Source: Pedococcus aerophilus
GTDB taxonomy: Bacteria > Actinomycetota > Actinomycetes > Actinomycetales > Dermatophilaceae
Direction: 5' to 3'
Assembly: GCF_039532215.1 (NCBI RefSeq)
Contig: NZ_BAAARN010000005.1
Coordinates: 284,422 to 348,421 of the forward strand
Length of the DNA: 64,000 nucleotides
The position numbers and the translations under genes are program-made. A model generated the notes under the pieces. The model had not been told where the DNA came from. It searched no databases and saw only the letters and a list, made by a program, of their open reading frames with translations. This document shows positions 41,683-53,548 of the stretch, piece after piece. Each line of letters starts with the position of its first letter. The stretch's first letter is position 1.

Positions 41683-42950
41683 TAGTGCCCCTCGCCCTTG
41701 CGGTAGATCTGCCCGTCGGCCGCTGGCATGCGTAGCCGTTGGGAGGCGAACGCGAGCACGAGCAACGTGGTGACGTAGGGGGTCGTGCCGGTGAGCTCGG
41801 CAGGGACGGCGTCGGCGGCGAGGTACCACCAGCCGACGAGGACACCCACGACGATCGCGAGGACACCCTGCACGGTGCGGTGATTGCGCACGATCTGCCA
41901 GATGCCGACGGCGATGAGCAGCACCGCGAAGAGCAGGAGGAAGGCGTGCACGGTGGCGCCACCACGCAGCTGGACGGCATCGGTGTAGCCGAACAGCGCG
42001 GCACCCGTGAGCAGGCCGCCCGGGCGCCAGTTGCCGAAGATCATCGCCGCGAGGCCGATGTAGCCGCGGCCACCGGTCTGGCCGTCGCGGTAGATGCTGG
42101 CCGCGACGAGAGCGAGGAACCCGCCACCGAGGCCGGCGAGGCCACCGGAGATCAGGACGGCGAGGAACTTGTAGCGCAGCACGTTGACGCCCAGGGACTC
42201 CGCGGCGACGGGCGACTCGCCCACCGAGCGCAGTCGCAGGCCGAACGCCGAGCGCCACAGGATCCACCAGGTCGCCACGAACAGCAGGATCGCGATGATC
42301 GTGAGCACCGAGAGGTTGGTGCAGACCGCCCGCAGGACGGCGGCGAGGTCGCTGACGAAGAACCAGTGCTTCTTCTCGAGGTCGCCGAGCGCCGGGGACA
42401 CGCCCGGGAGCGTGAACGACGGCAGCTCCTTGACCTGCGGCGACTGCGTGGGACCACCGCCGGGCAGGCCGGTGAAGAACCGGGCGGCGAGGTACTTGGC
42501 GACGCCGAGGCCGATGATGTTGATGGCGACACCGGAGACGATGTGGTCGACCCCGAAGGTCACCGTGGCGACGGCGTGGATGAGCCCACCGATCATGCCC
42601 ATGGCGATGGCGCCGAGCACACCCGCCCACGGCCCCATGTGGTAGCCGAAGAACCCGGCTCCCCAGGTGCCGAGGATCATCATGCCCTCGAGGCCGATGT
42701 TGACCACACCCGCGCGCTCGGACCACAGGCCACCGAGACCGGCGAGGCCGATCGGGACGGCCAGGCCGATGGCGGCGGCCAGCGCGCCGGAGGAGGCGAT
42801 GTCGTTGGCGCCGGTGGCGACGCGCAGGATCGCGATGACGGCCAGGACGCCGATGGCGATGACCGCCCACTCGCGAGGTCCGTAGCGGCGCTTGTGCTTG
42901 GGTCGTCCGGTCACGGTCGTCGTGCCGACCTCGAGTCCGGCGGCGCTCAT
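41682..42950 (-). CDS. ABC transporter permease, BMP/nucleoside (simple sugar) type
   Basis: 422 residues with about ten hydrophobic segments. LAVPIGLAGLGGLWSERAGV, VVNIGLEGMMILGTWGAGFF and GVNVLRYKFLAVLISGGLAG are hallmarks of the YufQ/NupQ branch of branched-chain/ribose-type permeases. It pairs with the upstream permease (4-base ATGA overlap) to form the membrane channel for nucleosides delivered by the BMP lipoprotein. Confidence 0.9.
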   Translation of the reverse strand: MSAAGLEVGTTTVTGRPKHKRRYGPREWAVIAIGVLAVIAILRVATGANDIASSGALAAAIGLAVPIGLAGLGGLWSERAGVVNIGLEGMMILGTWGAGFFGYHMGPWAGVLGAIAMGMIGGLIHAVATVTFGVDHIVSGVAINIIGLGVAKYLAARFFTGLPGGGPTQSPQVKELPSFTLPGVSPALGDLEKKHWFFVSDLAAVLRAVCTNLSVLTIIAILLFVATWWILWRSAFGLRLRSVGESPVAAESLGVNVLRYKFLAVLISGGLAGLGGGFLALVAASIYRDGQTGGRGYIGLAAMIFGNWRPGGLLTGAALFGYTDAVQLRGGATVHAFLLLFAVLLIAVGIWQIVRNHRTVQGVLAIVVGVLVGWWYLAADAVPAELTGTTPYVTTLLVLAFASQRLRMPAADGQIYRKGEGH

Positions 42951-44061
42951 GCCGGTGCTCCTTCCTTGGAGGCGGACGCAGGCTGCGAGGCGGCCAGCTC
43001 CTTGGCGACGCGGGTCTGCTCGAGCCGCTTGTCGGTCCGCCGGATCAGCTCGTAGGCGATGACGACGGCGAAGAGGATCACGCCCTGGATGATGTTGACG
43101 AGCTCCTGGGCGACGTCGGCCTGGATCTGCAGCGCGTTGGACTGCACGTCGAGGAACGCCCAGAGCAGGGAGGCGAACGCGATCCCCACGGCGTTGTTGC
43201 GGCCGAGCAGGGCGATCGCGATGCCGGCGAACCCGAGCCCGGACTGGAACGTCGTGCCGTAGTTGTGGTCCTGGCCGAACAGCAGCGGCATGCCGATGAG
43301 CCCGGCCAGCGCGCCGGAGGCGATCATCGCGGTCATCACCATGCGCGGGACCTTGACTCCGCTGGCCACCGCAGCGCTCTCGGAGCGACCGGTGGCACGC
43401 AGGTCGAACCCGAACCGCGTCTTGCCCAGGACGAACCAGTAGAGGAACCCGACGAGCACGGCGAGCAGCAGCAGGGTGTAGACGCGGTTGGTGGCGCCCG
43501 GGATGAGCTGGAAGCCCTCGAGCTGCGAGGACTCGGGGATCGTCTTGGTCTCGATCCGGTTGCTGCCCTCGGCCCGGTCCGAGGCCTTGAGCAGCAGCCA
43601 GCTGACGATGCCCGTGGCGATGGCGTTCAGCATGATCGTGGAGATCACCTCGGAGACACCGCGCTTGACCTTGAGGTATGCCGCGATGCTGGCCCACAGC
43701 CCGCCGGCCACCATCGCGACGATGATGCTGACGAGGATGTTCAGCGGCCCGGGGAGCCACGCCTGACCGGCGAAGACGGCGGCCGCGAAGGCTGCGACGC
43801 GGTACTGGCCGTCGACGCCGATGTTGAACAGGTTCATCCGGAAGCCCACCGCGACCGCGATGGCCGACAGGTAGAAGACGGCGGCGGCGTTGATGATGTT
43901 GACGCTCTGGCGCGGCTTCGGCACGGCCAGGATGGTCTTCCAGACCTCCCAGACCGGGTCGCCGACCGCGACCAGCACGAGCGAGGTGACGACGAACGCC
44001 ACAACGAGCGCCAGGACCGGGGCGGCCGCGCTCATCAGGATCCGGCGCGGGTTGAGGGCCT

Positions 44062-44065
<4 letters not shown>
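42947..44065 (-). CDS. ABC transporter permease, BMP/nucleoside (simple sugar) type
   Basis: 372 residues. FYLSAIAVAVGFRMNLFNIG and VDGQYRVAAFAAAVFAG, then VKRGVSEVISTIMLNAIATG and GFDLRATGRSESAAVASGVK, mark the YufP/NupP-type partner. About eight to ten membrane segments. The start overlaps the ATPase stop. It is third in the nucleoside import operon. Confidence 0.9.
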
Positions 44066-45729
<1,664 letters not shown>

Positions 45730-45782
45730 GGCCCGGGTCAGACGCTACCGCGCCGCCCGGGCCGTGTGGACCACCAAAGGGA

Positions 45783-46841
45783 TCAGGGGGTGACGGGCAC
45801 CGTGATCTTGCCGTCGATGATCTGCTGCTTGTAGTCGTCCAGCTTGGACTTGATGTCGTCGACCTGGCCACCGGTCGTGGAGTAGTCGACACCGCCGGAC
45901 TTGAGGTCGTAGACGTTGTTGCCCGTCTTCTCCTGGCCGTCGGCCGCGGCCTTGATGAAGTCGAACACCGCGACGTCGACCTTCTTGATCATCGAGGTCA
46001 TGATGACGGAGCGGACGTCCGCCGGGGCGGTCAGCGCCTGGTCGGAGTCGACACCGATCGCGAGGCCACCTGCGGCCTTCGCGGCGGTGAAGACGCCACC
46101 ACCGGAGCCACCGGCTGCGTGGTAGACCACGTCGGCGCCGGCCTGGAACATGCCCTCGGCCGCGGTCTTGCCCTTGGCCGGGTCACCGAAGCCGCTGAAG
46201 TCCGGCGGCTGGGTGAGGTACTGGCTGTCGACCTTGATGCTGGGGTTCACGGCCTTGGCGCCCGCGATGTAGCCCGCCTCGAACTTCTTGATGAGGGGCG
46301 TGTTGACACCGCCGACGAAGCCGATGTGCTTGGCCTTCGACTTCAGCGCGGCCGCCGCGCCGACGAGGAACGAGCCCTCGTTCTCGGCGAAGGTGATCTG
46401 GTCGACGTTGTCGCCCTTGGAGTCGTCCGAGGCGTCGTCGACGATGGCGAAGTTCACGTCGGGGTTCGCCTTCGCGGCCTTGCCGACCGACTGGGCGTAG
46501 GCGAAGCCCACCGCGACGACGTGCGTGTAGCCGGCGTCGACGAGCTGCTGCAGGCGCTCCTCGCGAGCGGCCTCGTTCTCACCGTTGACGGCTGCGGCTT
46601 CCTTGATCTCCACGCCGAGGTCGGCCTTGGCCTTGTCGAGGCCGGCTGCTGCGGCGTCGTTGAACGACTGGTCGCCACGGCCACCCACGTCGTAGGCCAT
46701 ACCGACCTTGATGTCGCTCTTGGCGGCCGAGCTCGAGCCCGATCCGCTGGCGGCCGGCTCGTCGGTGCCCGAGTCACCGCACGCGGCCAGCGTCAGTGCT
46801 GCCACCGACATGACCGCTGCAACCTTCATCGTGTGACGCAA
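45783..46841 (-). CDS. BMP family ABC transporter substrate-binding lipoprotein (nucleoside type)
   Basis: 352 residues from a TTG chosen because AGGAG lies 6 bases upstream; the ATG five codons later has none. Lipoprotein signal with LTLAAC, Cys 21 being the lipid site. The Bmp (PnrA-like) domain has KVGMAYDVGGRGDQSFNDAA, GFAYAQSVGKAAKANPDVNF, ENEGSFLVGAAAALKSKAKH and VVYHAAGGSGGGVF. It captures purine and pyrimidine nucleosides at the outer face of the membrane. It is the first gene of the import and salvage operon. Confidence 0.92.
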   Translation of the reverse strand: MRHTMKVAAVMSVAALTLAACGDSGTDEPAASGSGSSSAAKSDIKVGMAYDVGGRGDQSFNDAAAAGLDKAKADLGVEIKEAAAVNGENEAAREERLQQLVDAGYTHVVAVGFAYAQSVGKAAKANPDVNFAIVDDASDDSKGDNVDQITFAENEGSFLVGAAAALKSKAKHIGFVGGVNTPLIKKFEAGYIAGAKAVNPSIKVDSQYLTQPPDFSGFGDPAKGKTAAEGMFQAGADVVYHAAGGSGGGVFTAAKAAGGLAIGVDSDQALTAPADVRSVIMTSMIKKVDVAVFDFIKAAADGQEKTGNNVYDLKSGGVDYSTTGGQVDDIKSKLDDYKQQIIDGKITVPVTP

Positions 46842-46908
46842 GGCTGTCTCCTGTTCCTAGGTATGCATGAGGCGCGCTGGTGCGCCACTAGGGCGTGAGG
46901 ATAGCCGT

Positions 46909-46947
46909 AAGAACTGCGGCCTCCGACAGCCTTCTGGCGCAGTTCTT
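46909..46947 (-). terminator. Hairpin downstream of the M20 hydrolase gene
   Basis: AAGAACTGCG at 46909-46918 and its exact complement at 46938-46947 flank a 19-base loop. It starts 8 bases after the M20 stop and lies ahead of the BMP gene, so it likely separates the two transcripts. Confidence 0.55.
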
Positions 46948-46955
46948 GCAAACCG

Positions 46956-48185
46956 TTACCGATCCGCGACTGTCCGTTCCGCGCTGCTCTTGACCACACC
47001 GGCCACAACTGCACCAGCCAGCAGGCGAGCGCCCCGGACGACCGAGGTCTCGTCGACGACGAGGTCTCCCTGGTGCAGGTCGTAGGTCGTCCCGCCGGGG
47101 GTGCGCGTCCCCAGCCGTGCCATCGCCCCGGGCACCTCCCGCAGGTACCACGCGAAGTCCTCGCCGCCCAGGGACTGGGGCGTCCCGACGGGGACGATCC
47201 CCATCCCCTCGGCGGCCCGGCGCAGCACCTCGATCGCCTCGGGGTCGTTGACCACGGGGGGCACGCCCTGGACGTGCTCGAGCACCGCCGTGACGGCATA
47301 CGGGGCCACGATGTGCTCGAGGGCCTCGGCGAGGAGCGGTCCGACGGTGGTCCACGCGGTGGCGTCGAGCATGCGCAGGGTGCCCGCGACGAGGCCGCTG
47401 GAGGGGATGACGTTGGCGGCCTGGCCGGCGTGCAGCTCGCCCCAGACCAGCGCGAACGCCGTCCGCGGGTCGAGGCGCCGCGACAGCACGGCCGGCATCT
47501 CCGTGACGACCTTGGCCAGCGCGAACGTGAGGTCCTCGGTGAGGTGCGGGCGGGAGGTGTGGCCGCCGCGACCGCTGAGGTGCACCACGACGCGGTCGGC
47601 GGCGGCGGTGATGGCCCCGTCGCGCAGGCCGACGCTGCCCACGTCGAGGCTGGGGTCGCAGTGGACGGCGAAGATGGCGTCGACGCCGTCGAGGGCGCCC
47701 TCGGCGATGAGGTCGACCGCCCCGCCGGGGATGACCTCCTCGGCGGGCTGGAACAGCAGGCGCACACCGATGCCCCGCTCGCGCAGCTGGCCTTCGTGCT
47801 CCTTGAGCGCGAGGCCGGCGCCGAGCACGGCAGCGACGTGGACGTCGTGGCCGCAGGCGTGGCAGATGCCCTCGGTGGTCGAGGACCAGGCCACGCCGGT
47901 CCGCTCCCCCACCGGCAGGGCGTCGAGGTCGGCGCGCAGGGCCACGCGGTACGCGGGCTGCTCGGCGCCGAGATCGGCCACCAGCCCCGTCACCGGGAGC
48001 ATCCGGGTGGCCACCCCGGCGGCGCGGAGGATCTCCTCGACCTTGGCCGTGGTGCGCACCTCCCCGCGGGACAGCTCGGGGTAGGCGTGGACGTCGCGCT
48101 GGAGGGCCAGGAGCGCGGGTGCCAGGGCGTCGATGGCGGTGCCGAGGTCGGTCAGCAGGTGGTTGTCGCTCATGTCCCGGCGCAC
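46956..48185 (-). CDS. M20 family amidohydrolase/peptidase
   Basis: 409 residues from GTG (or 405 from the ATG at 48173). The dinuclear metal-site motifs are ALRADLDALPV, CHACGHDVHVAAVLG, LLFQPAEEVIPGGA with the catalytic Glu, HCDPSL and LGGEDFAWYL. It belongs to the aminoacylase/indole-acetyl-amino-acid hydrolase branch and removes acyl groups from N-acyl amino acids in the cytosol; the natural substrate is unknown. A TAGAGT box lies just upstream. Confidence 0.9.
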   Translation of the reverse strand: MRRDMSDNHLLTDLGTAIDALAPALLALQRDVHAYPELSRGEVRTTAKVEEILRAAGVATRMLPVTGLVADLGAEQPAYRVALRADLDALPVGERTGVAWSSTTEGICHACGHDVHVAAVLGAGLALKEHEGQLRERGIGVRLLFQPAEEVIPGGAVDLIAEGALDGVDAIFAVHCDPSLDVGSVGLRDGAITAAADRVVVHLSGRGGHTSRPHLTEDLTFALAKVVTEMPAVLSRRLDPRTAFALVWGELHAGQAANVIPSSGLVAGTLRMLDATAWTTVGPLLAEALEHIVAPYAVTAVLEHVQGVPPVVNDPEAIEVLRRAAEGMGIVPVGTPQSLGGEDFAWYLREVPGAMARLGTRTPGGTTYDLHQGDLVVDETSVVRGARLLAGAVVAGVVKSSAERTVADR

Positions 48186-48249
48186 TCTACTCGCGGCGAG
48201 CGGCGCCGCCCGGCGGGTCGGCAGGTGACGTGGCGCGGCCCGTTCCCGA

Positions 48250-48299
48250 GGTCTTTGAGGGATCCGACGGACCAGGACACGTCGGATCCCTCAAAGACC
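48250..48299. terminator. Hairpin repeat, family 2, copy A (terminator-like)
   Basis: Two perfect 20-base arms begin GGTCTTTGAGGGATCCGACG and enclose a 10-base loop. It lies between the acyl-CoA mutase stop and the M20 gene. Its outer GGTCTTTGAG is shared with the hairpin at 53115, whose inner stem is different. Confidence 0.75.
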
Positions 48300-48355
48300 C
48301 GGGTATGGCGCGGGGGCGCCGGGTATCGCGCGGAGACTTCGGGGGTGCCGGGCGC

Positions 48356-49951
<1,596 letters not shown>

Positions 49952-49958
49952 GCTGCGG

Positions 49959-49964
49959 AGCCTA
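49959..49964 (-). promoter_or_regulatory. -10 box of acyl-CoA mutase gene (leaderless start)
   Basis: On the minus strand TAGGCT is 7 bases from the ATG at 49951. Confidence 0.5.
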
Positions 49965-50039
49965 ACGGCGGGGTGTGGCGCGCGCCCACGGCCCGTGGCC
50001 AACCTCACCGCCGTCGTGTGGTGTGGTCGCGGCACACCG

Positions 50040-50528
50040 TCACCCGAGGCGGGCCCGGCGCTCCTCCCAGCGGGTGGCGATCCCCTTCATCTCCTCGGTG
50101 ATGAACTCGAGGAACTCGACGCTGAGCGCGAGACGGTGACCGGCGGGAGTCCGGCGACCGCCCACGAGGCCGACCCCCTCGCGCAACGTCGCGGTGATCG
50201 GCCCGTACGTCGCCGAGGAGTTGATCATGACGTCGTGCCAGGCGTCGTCGGCGACGACGAAGACGTCGCGCCGGCTGCCGGGCTCGCGCTCCCGGTGGAT
50301 CATCCGGGTCGTCTCGAGGTAGCGGACCGCCCCGGAGACGGCAGCCGGGCTCACGGCCAGCGCCTCGCCGAGCTCGGCGGCGGTGAGGGTGCCGCTGTCC
50401 CGCGCGAGCAGGCAGGCGAAGACCCTGGCCGGAAGCCTCGGGAACCCTGCCGCCGTCAGGCTGGAGCCGAAGCGCTCGACGAAGCGTGCTCGCTCGTCCT
50501 CGGGTGTCGGTGCCGTCCGCGTGACCAT
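50040..50528 (-). CDS. GbsR/MarR family transcriptional regulator
   Basis: 162 residues. Winged helix in [40 protein letters not shown] and wing [19 protein letters not shown]; the C-terminal helices form the dimer. It is divergent from the ABC exporter operon and shares a 50-base AT-rich region with it, the standard layout of a local repressor of a drug or metabolite exporter. TAAAGT ends 6 bases before its ATG. Confidence 0.85.
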   Translation of the reverse strand: MVTRTAPTPEDERARFVERFGSSLTAAGFPRLPARVFACLLARDSGTLTAAELGEALAVSPAAVSGAVRYLETTRMIHREREPGSRRDVFVVADDAWHDVMINSSATYGPITATLREGVGLVGGRRTPAGHRLALSVEFLEFITEEMKGIATRWEERRARLG

Positions 50529-50534
50529 GGCGAC

Positions 50535-50574
50535 ACTTTAGAACATTCAGTATTTAATGAAAACTGTGTACCGT
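50535..50574. promoter_or_regulatory. AT-rich divergent promoter/operator for regulator and ABC exporter
   Basis: On the minus strand TAAAGT (50535-50540) is 6 bases before the regulator ATG; on the plus strand TACCGT (50569-50574) is 7 bases before the exporter ATG. Between them lies ATTCAGTATTTAATGAA, with inward-facing TTCA/TGAA ends, a probable operator. This is the most AT-rich spot in the neighbourhood. Confidence 0.55.
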
Positions 50575-50581
50575 GGATGCC

Positions 50582-51496
50582 ATGACCACCGTGATCCACG
50601 CGGCAGGGCTGCGCAAGGAGTTCGGCCGCACTGCGGCCCTCGACGGCCTCGACCTCGAGGTCGGGCAGGGCGAGGTCCACGGGTTCCTCGGCCCCAACGG
50701 GTCGGGCAAGTCGACGACCATCCGGGTGCTGCTCGGTCTCCTGCGGGCCGATGCGGGAGAGGTCACCCTCCTCGGGGGCGACCCGTGGAGCGAGGCCGCG
50801 ACCCTGCACCGGCGCCTCGCCTACGTCCCGGGGGACGTCGCCCTCTGGCCGAACCTCACTGGCGGCGAGGTGATCGACCTGCTCGGGCGGTTGCGCGGCG
50901 GGCACGACGAGCGTCGCCGGGTCGAGCTGCTCGAGCGCTTCGACCTCGACCCCACCAAGAAGGGCCGCGCCTACTCCAAGGGCAACCGGCAGAAGGTGGC
51001 CCTCGTGGCGGCCCTGGCCTCCGACGCCGAGCTGCTCATCCTCGACGAGCCGACCTCGGGGCTGGACCCGCTCATGGAGGAGGTCTTCCGGGACTGCATC
51101 CGCGAGGTGCGCGCCGAGGGCCGCACCGTCCTGCTGTCGAGCCACATCCTCAGCGAGGTCGAGCACCTCTGCGAGCGCGTGACGATCATCCGCGCCGGCC
51201 GGACGGTCCAGACCGGCAGCCTCGCCGACCTGCGCCACCTGTCGAGGACGACCGTGGACGCCGAGCTCGACCGCGCCCCTTCCGGGCTCGAGGCGGTGCC
51301 AGGTGTCCACGACCTGCGCGTCGACGGTCGCCACGTGCACCTCGGCGTCGACCCCGACGAGCTCTCGACCGTGATGAACCTCTTGGCGCAGTGCGGGATC
51401 CGCAGCATCACCAGCGCTCCCCCGAGCCTGGAAGAGCTCTTCATGAACCTCTACCGCGAGCCCGCGGAGGAACCCGTCGCCGGGGCCCGGCCATGA
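50582..51496 (+). CDS. ABC transporter ATP-binding protein (exporter)
   Basis: 304 residues from the ATG at 50582 (GTG at 50573 overlaps the -10). Walker [18 protein letters not shown], signature [15 protein letters not shown] (a variant with Lys and Asn where SGGQ is common), Walker [18 protein letters not shown], switch His in [14 protein letters not shown]. The C-terminal ~80 residues form the extra domain of drug-exporter ATPases. It partners with the permease whose start overlaps by 4 bases. Confidence 0.92.
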   Translation: MTTVIHAAGLRKEFGRTAALDGLDLEVGQGEVHGFLGPNGSGKSTTIRVLLGLLRADAGEVTLLGGDPWSEAATLHRRLAYVPGDVALWPNLTGGEVIDLLGRLRGGHDERRRVELLERFDLDPTKKGRAYSKGNRQKVALVAALASDAELLILDEPTSGLDPLMEEVFRDCIREVRAEGRTVLLSSHILSEVEHLCERVTIIRAGRTVQTGSLADLRHLSRTTVDAELDRAPSGLEAVPGVHDLRVDGRHVHLGVDPDELSTVMNLLAQCGIRSITSAPPSLEELFMNLYREPAEEPVAGARP

Positions 51497-53079
51497 GGGC
51501 GCCGACCGGCACCGGGACCCTGTGGCGGCTCGCGCTGCGTCGCGACCTGGTGCTCGCGCCGGTGGTGGTGCTCCTGCTCGGCGGGATGGCGTGGAGCACG
51601 GCTGCGGCGACCGTCGCCCTCTACCCCGACCCCGCCCAGGCCACCTCGGCAGCCGTGGCGGCCAACGCATCCCCTGCGCTCGTGGCGCTCTACGGGCCGG
51701 TCCACGCGTCGATCGGCTCGCTCGCCAGCCTGAAGATGCTGTCCACCGGTGCCGTGGCCGTCGCGCTGACCGCGGTCTTCCTCCTGCGCCGCCACACGCG
51801 GACGGAGGAGGAGACCGGTCGGGTCGAGCTCCTCGGCGCAGGGGTGATCTCCCGCCACGCGCCGCTCACCGCCGCGATCCTGCACACGTCCGGCGTCGTC
51901 CTGCTCGCCAGCGCCCTGTGCGCCATCGGGTATGCCGCGTCCGGCCTCCCGCTCGGCGGCTCGGTCGCGCTCGGGCTGGCCTGGCTCGTCTCGGGACTCG
52001 CGTTCACCGGCGTCGCTGCGGTCGCGGTGCAGCTCACCGCCAGCGCGCGGACGGTGGCGGCGGTCGCGGGAAGTGGCGTCGCGGCGGCATACCTGCTCCG
52101 GGCGGCGGGCGACGCGTCCGGTGACGGGCCCTGGGGGTTCCTCGTGTGGCTGTCACCGCTGGGGTGGGCGCAGCAGCTGCGCCCGTACGCCGACGAGCAG
52201 TGGTGGGCAGCGCTGCCCGCGGTCGTTTTCACCGTCGCGACGATGGCGGCGGCCTACGTCCTGCGCAGCCGACGCGACCTCGGCTCGGGGCTCTTCGCCG
52301 ACCGGGCCGGGCCGGCCCACACCTCCATGGGTTCGCCGCTCGCCCTCGCCTGGCGGTTGCAGCGGTCCGCGATCTTCGGTTGGTCGCTCGCGGTCGTGCT
52401 CGCCGGGGCGGTGATGGGCGGGTTCGCCTCCAGTGCGGGGACGCTGCTCGACTCCCCCGAGGCGCGCGAAATGATCCGCAGCCTGGGCGGGACGGGGTCG
52501 CTCACGGACGCGTTCATCGCGGCGGAGTTCGGGATCATGGCGGCCGTCGTCGCGGGCTTCGGGGTCGCCGCGGCGCTGCGGCTGCTCGGCGAGGAGAACT
52601 CCAGCCGCGCGGAGCTGACGCTGTCGACCGCCACCTCGCGCTGGAGCTGGCTGATGAGCCACGTGACCCTCGCGCTCCTCGGGAGCGCCGGGATTCTGGC
52701 CCTGCTCGGCGTGGGCGCAGCCGTCGCCGACGGCGCGACCCGTGGCGACCTGGGCGAGTCGTTCGCCCGGGTGCTGCCGGCTGCCCTGGTGCAGGTGGCC
52801 CCGGTGTGGGTGGTGATCGCGGTGGCGGTGCTGCTCTACGGCACCGCGTCCCGCCTGGCGATCGGCGCGTGGGTGGTGCTGGCGGCCTGCCTGGTCATCG
52901 GCCAGCTCGGCGAGCTGTTGAAGCTCCCGCGGGTGGTCCAGGAGCTGTCGCCGTTCCGGCACGTGCCGCTGCTCCCCGGAGGGGCTTTCGACCCGACCCC
53001 GGTGGTGGCGCTGGTAGCGCTGGCAGGAGTGCTCGTGCTGGCCGGGGGCAGCTTGTTCCGCCGACGCGACGTGCACTGA
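51493..53079 (+). CDS. ABC exporter permease, tetronasin/polyketide-antibiotic type
   Basis: 528 residues with twelve or so hydrophobic segments in two similar halves ([20 protein letters not shown] at the start; [20 protein letters not shown] in the middle). The [20 protein letters not shown] and [19 protein letters not shown] segments, one per half, are characteristic of actinobacterial TnrB3-type exporters. It likely expels a hydrophobic antibiotic or toxic metabolite; substrate unknown. Confidence 0.85.
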   Translation: MRAPTGTGTLWRLALRRDLVLAPVVVLLLGGMAWSTAAATVALYPDPAQATSAAVAANASPALVALYGPVHASIGSLASLKMLSTGAVAVALTAVFLLRRHTRTEEETGRVELLGAGVISRHAPLTAAILHTSGVVLLASALCAIGYAASGLPLGGSVALGLAWLVSGLAFTGVAAVAVQLTASARTVAAVAGSGVAAAYLLRAAGDASGDGPWGFLVWLSPLGWAQQLRPYADEQWWAALPAVVFTVATMAAAYVLRSRRDLGSGLFADRAGPAHTSMGSPLALAWRLQRSAIFGWSLAVVLAGAVMGGFASSAGTLLDSPEAREMIRSLGGTGSLTDAFIAAEFGIMAAVVAGFGVAAALRLLGEENSSRAELTLSTATSRWSWLMSHVTLALLGSAGILALLGVGAAVADGATRGDLGESFARVLPAALVQVAPVWVVIAVAVLLYGTASRLAIGAWVVLAACLVIGQLGELLKLPRVVQELSPFRHVPLLPGGAFDPTPVVALVALAGVLVLAGGSLFRRRDVH

Positions 53080-53114
53080 CCGAGGCGCCCCTCTCCCCTG
53101 CTCCTGGCGCCAGC

Positions 53115-53168
53115 CGGGTCTTTGAGCGCCTGACCACGTCAGGGCGTGGTCAGGCGCTCAAAGACCCG
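53115..53168. terminator. Hairpin repeat, family 2, copy B (bidirectional terminator)
   Basis: Two perfect 24-base arms begin CGGGTCTTTGAGCGCCTGAC and enclose a 6-base loop. It lies between two convergent genes, the permease (ends 53079) and the tautomerase (ends 53212). Confidence 0.8.
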
Positions 53169-53211
53169 CGGCGCAGGGCGCTGCGCGACGGGAGCCGGAC
53201 GGGGCGCGGAC

Positions 53212-53532
53212 TCAGGTGGTCTGGCGGACGACGGCGACGAGGTCCACCGGCAGGCCGAGCGCATCCGCCACCGTCGCGGCGACCAGCGTCCGCAGCCGCT
53301 GCTCGGCGCCGTCGGCGCGCGGCGAGCCCGTCACCGTGACGACCGCGCCTCCCCCGCCGGCGACGGCACGCGTGAGCAGGACGACGACATCGGCCGGCGT
53401 GAGCGCCAGCGCGTCAGCGGCCGCCGCACCCACTGCCCGACAGAGCTCCTCGTCGGAGGTCCGGTGGCTGTCGTCGGCAGGCACCGGCCGCGCGCCAGCC
53501 AGGGGCGGGAGGGTGAGGGTGATCCACGGCAT
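53212..53532 (-). CDS. Tandem tautomerase-like protein (4-oxalocrotonate tautomerase superfamily)
   Basis: 106 residues starting MPWITLTLPP, which after Met removal would expose the Pro-1 catalytic base of this superfamily. That is why I prefer this ATG over MSQGSP six codons upstream. Two half-repeats are visible: residues 2-~60 (AVGAAAADALALTPADVVVL) and ~65-106 (AVVTVTGSPRADGAEQRLRT, LVAATVADALGLPVDLVAVV). The first half has the Pro, the second does not. Substrate unknown. Its start codon overlaps, in CATG, the first possible start of the divergent gene. Confidence 0.6.
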   Translation of the reverse strand: MPWITLTLPPLAGARPVPADDSHRTSDEELCRAVGAAAADALALTPADVVVLLTRAVAGGGGAVVTVTGSPRADGAEQRLRTLVAATVADALGLPVDLVAVVRQTT

Positions 53533-53548
53533 GGGCGATCCTTGGCTC

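Noticed and set aside
41739-43055. Long plus-strand frame across the nucleoside permeases
   Set aside because: Compositionally biased shadow of two genuine permease genes; no start signal and no recognisable domain.
46842-46955. Possible purine riboswitch before the BMP nucleoside importer
   Set aside because: The region contains a simple terminator-like hairpin and a ribosome-binding site, but no conserved three-way-junction bases that I can identify.
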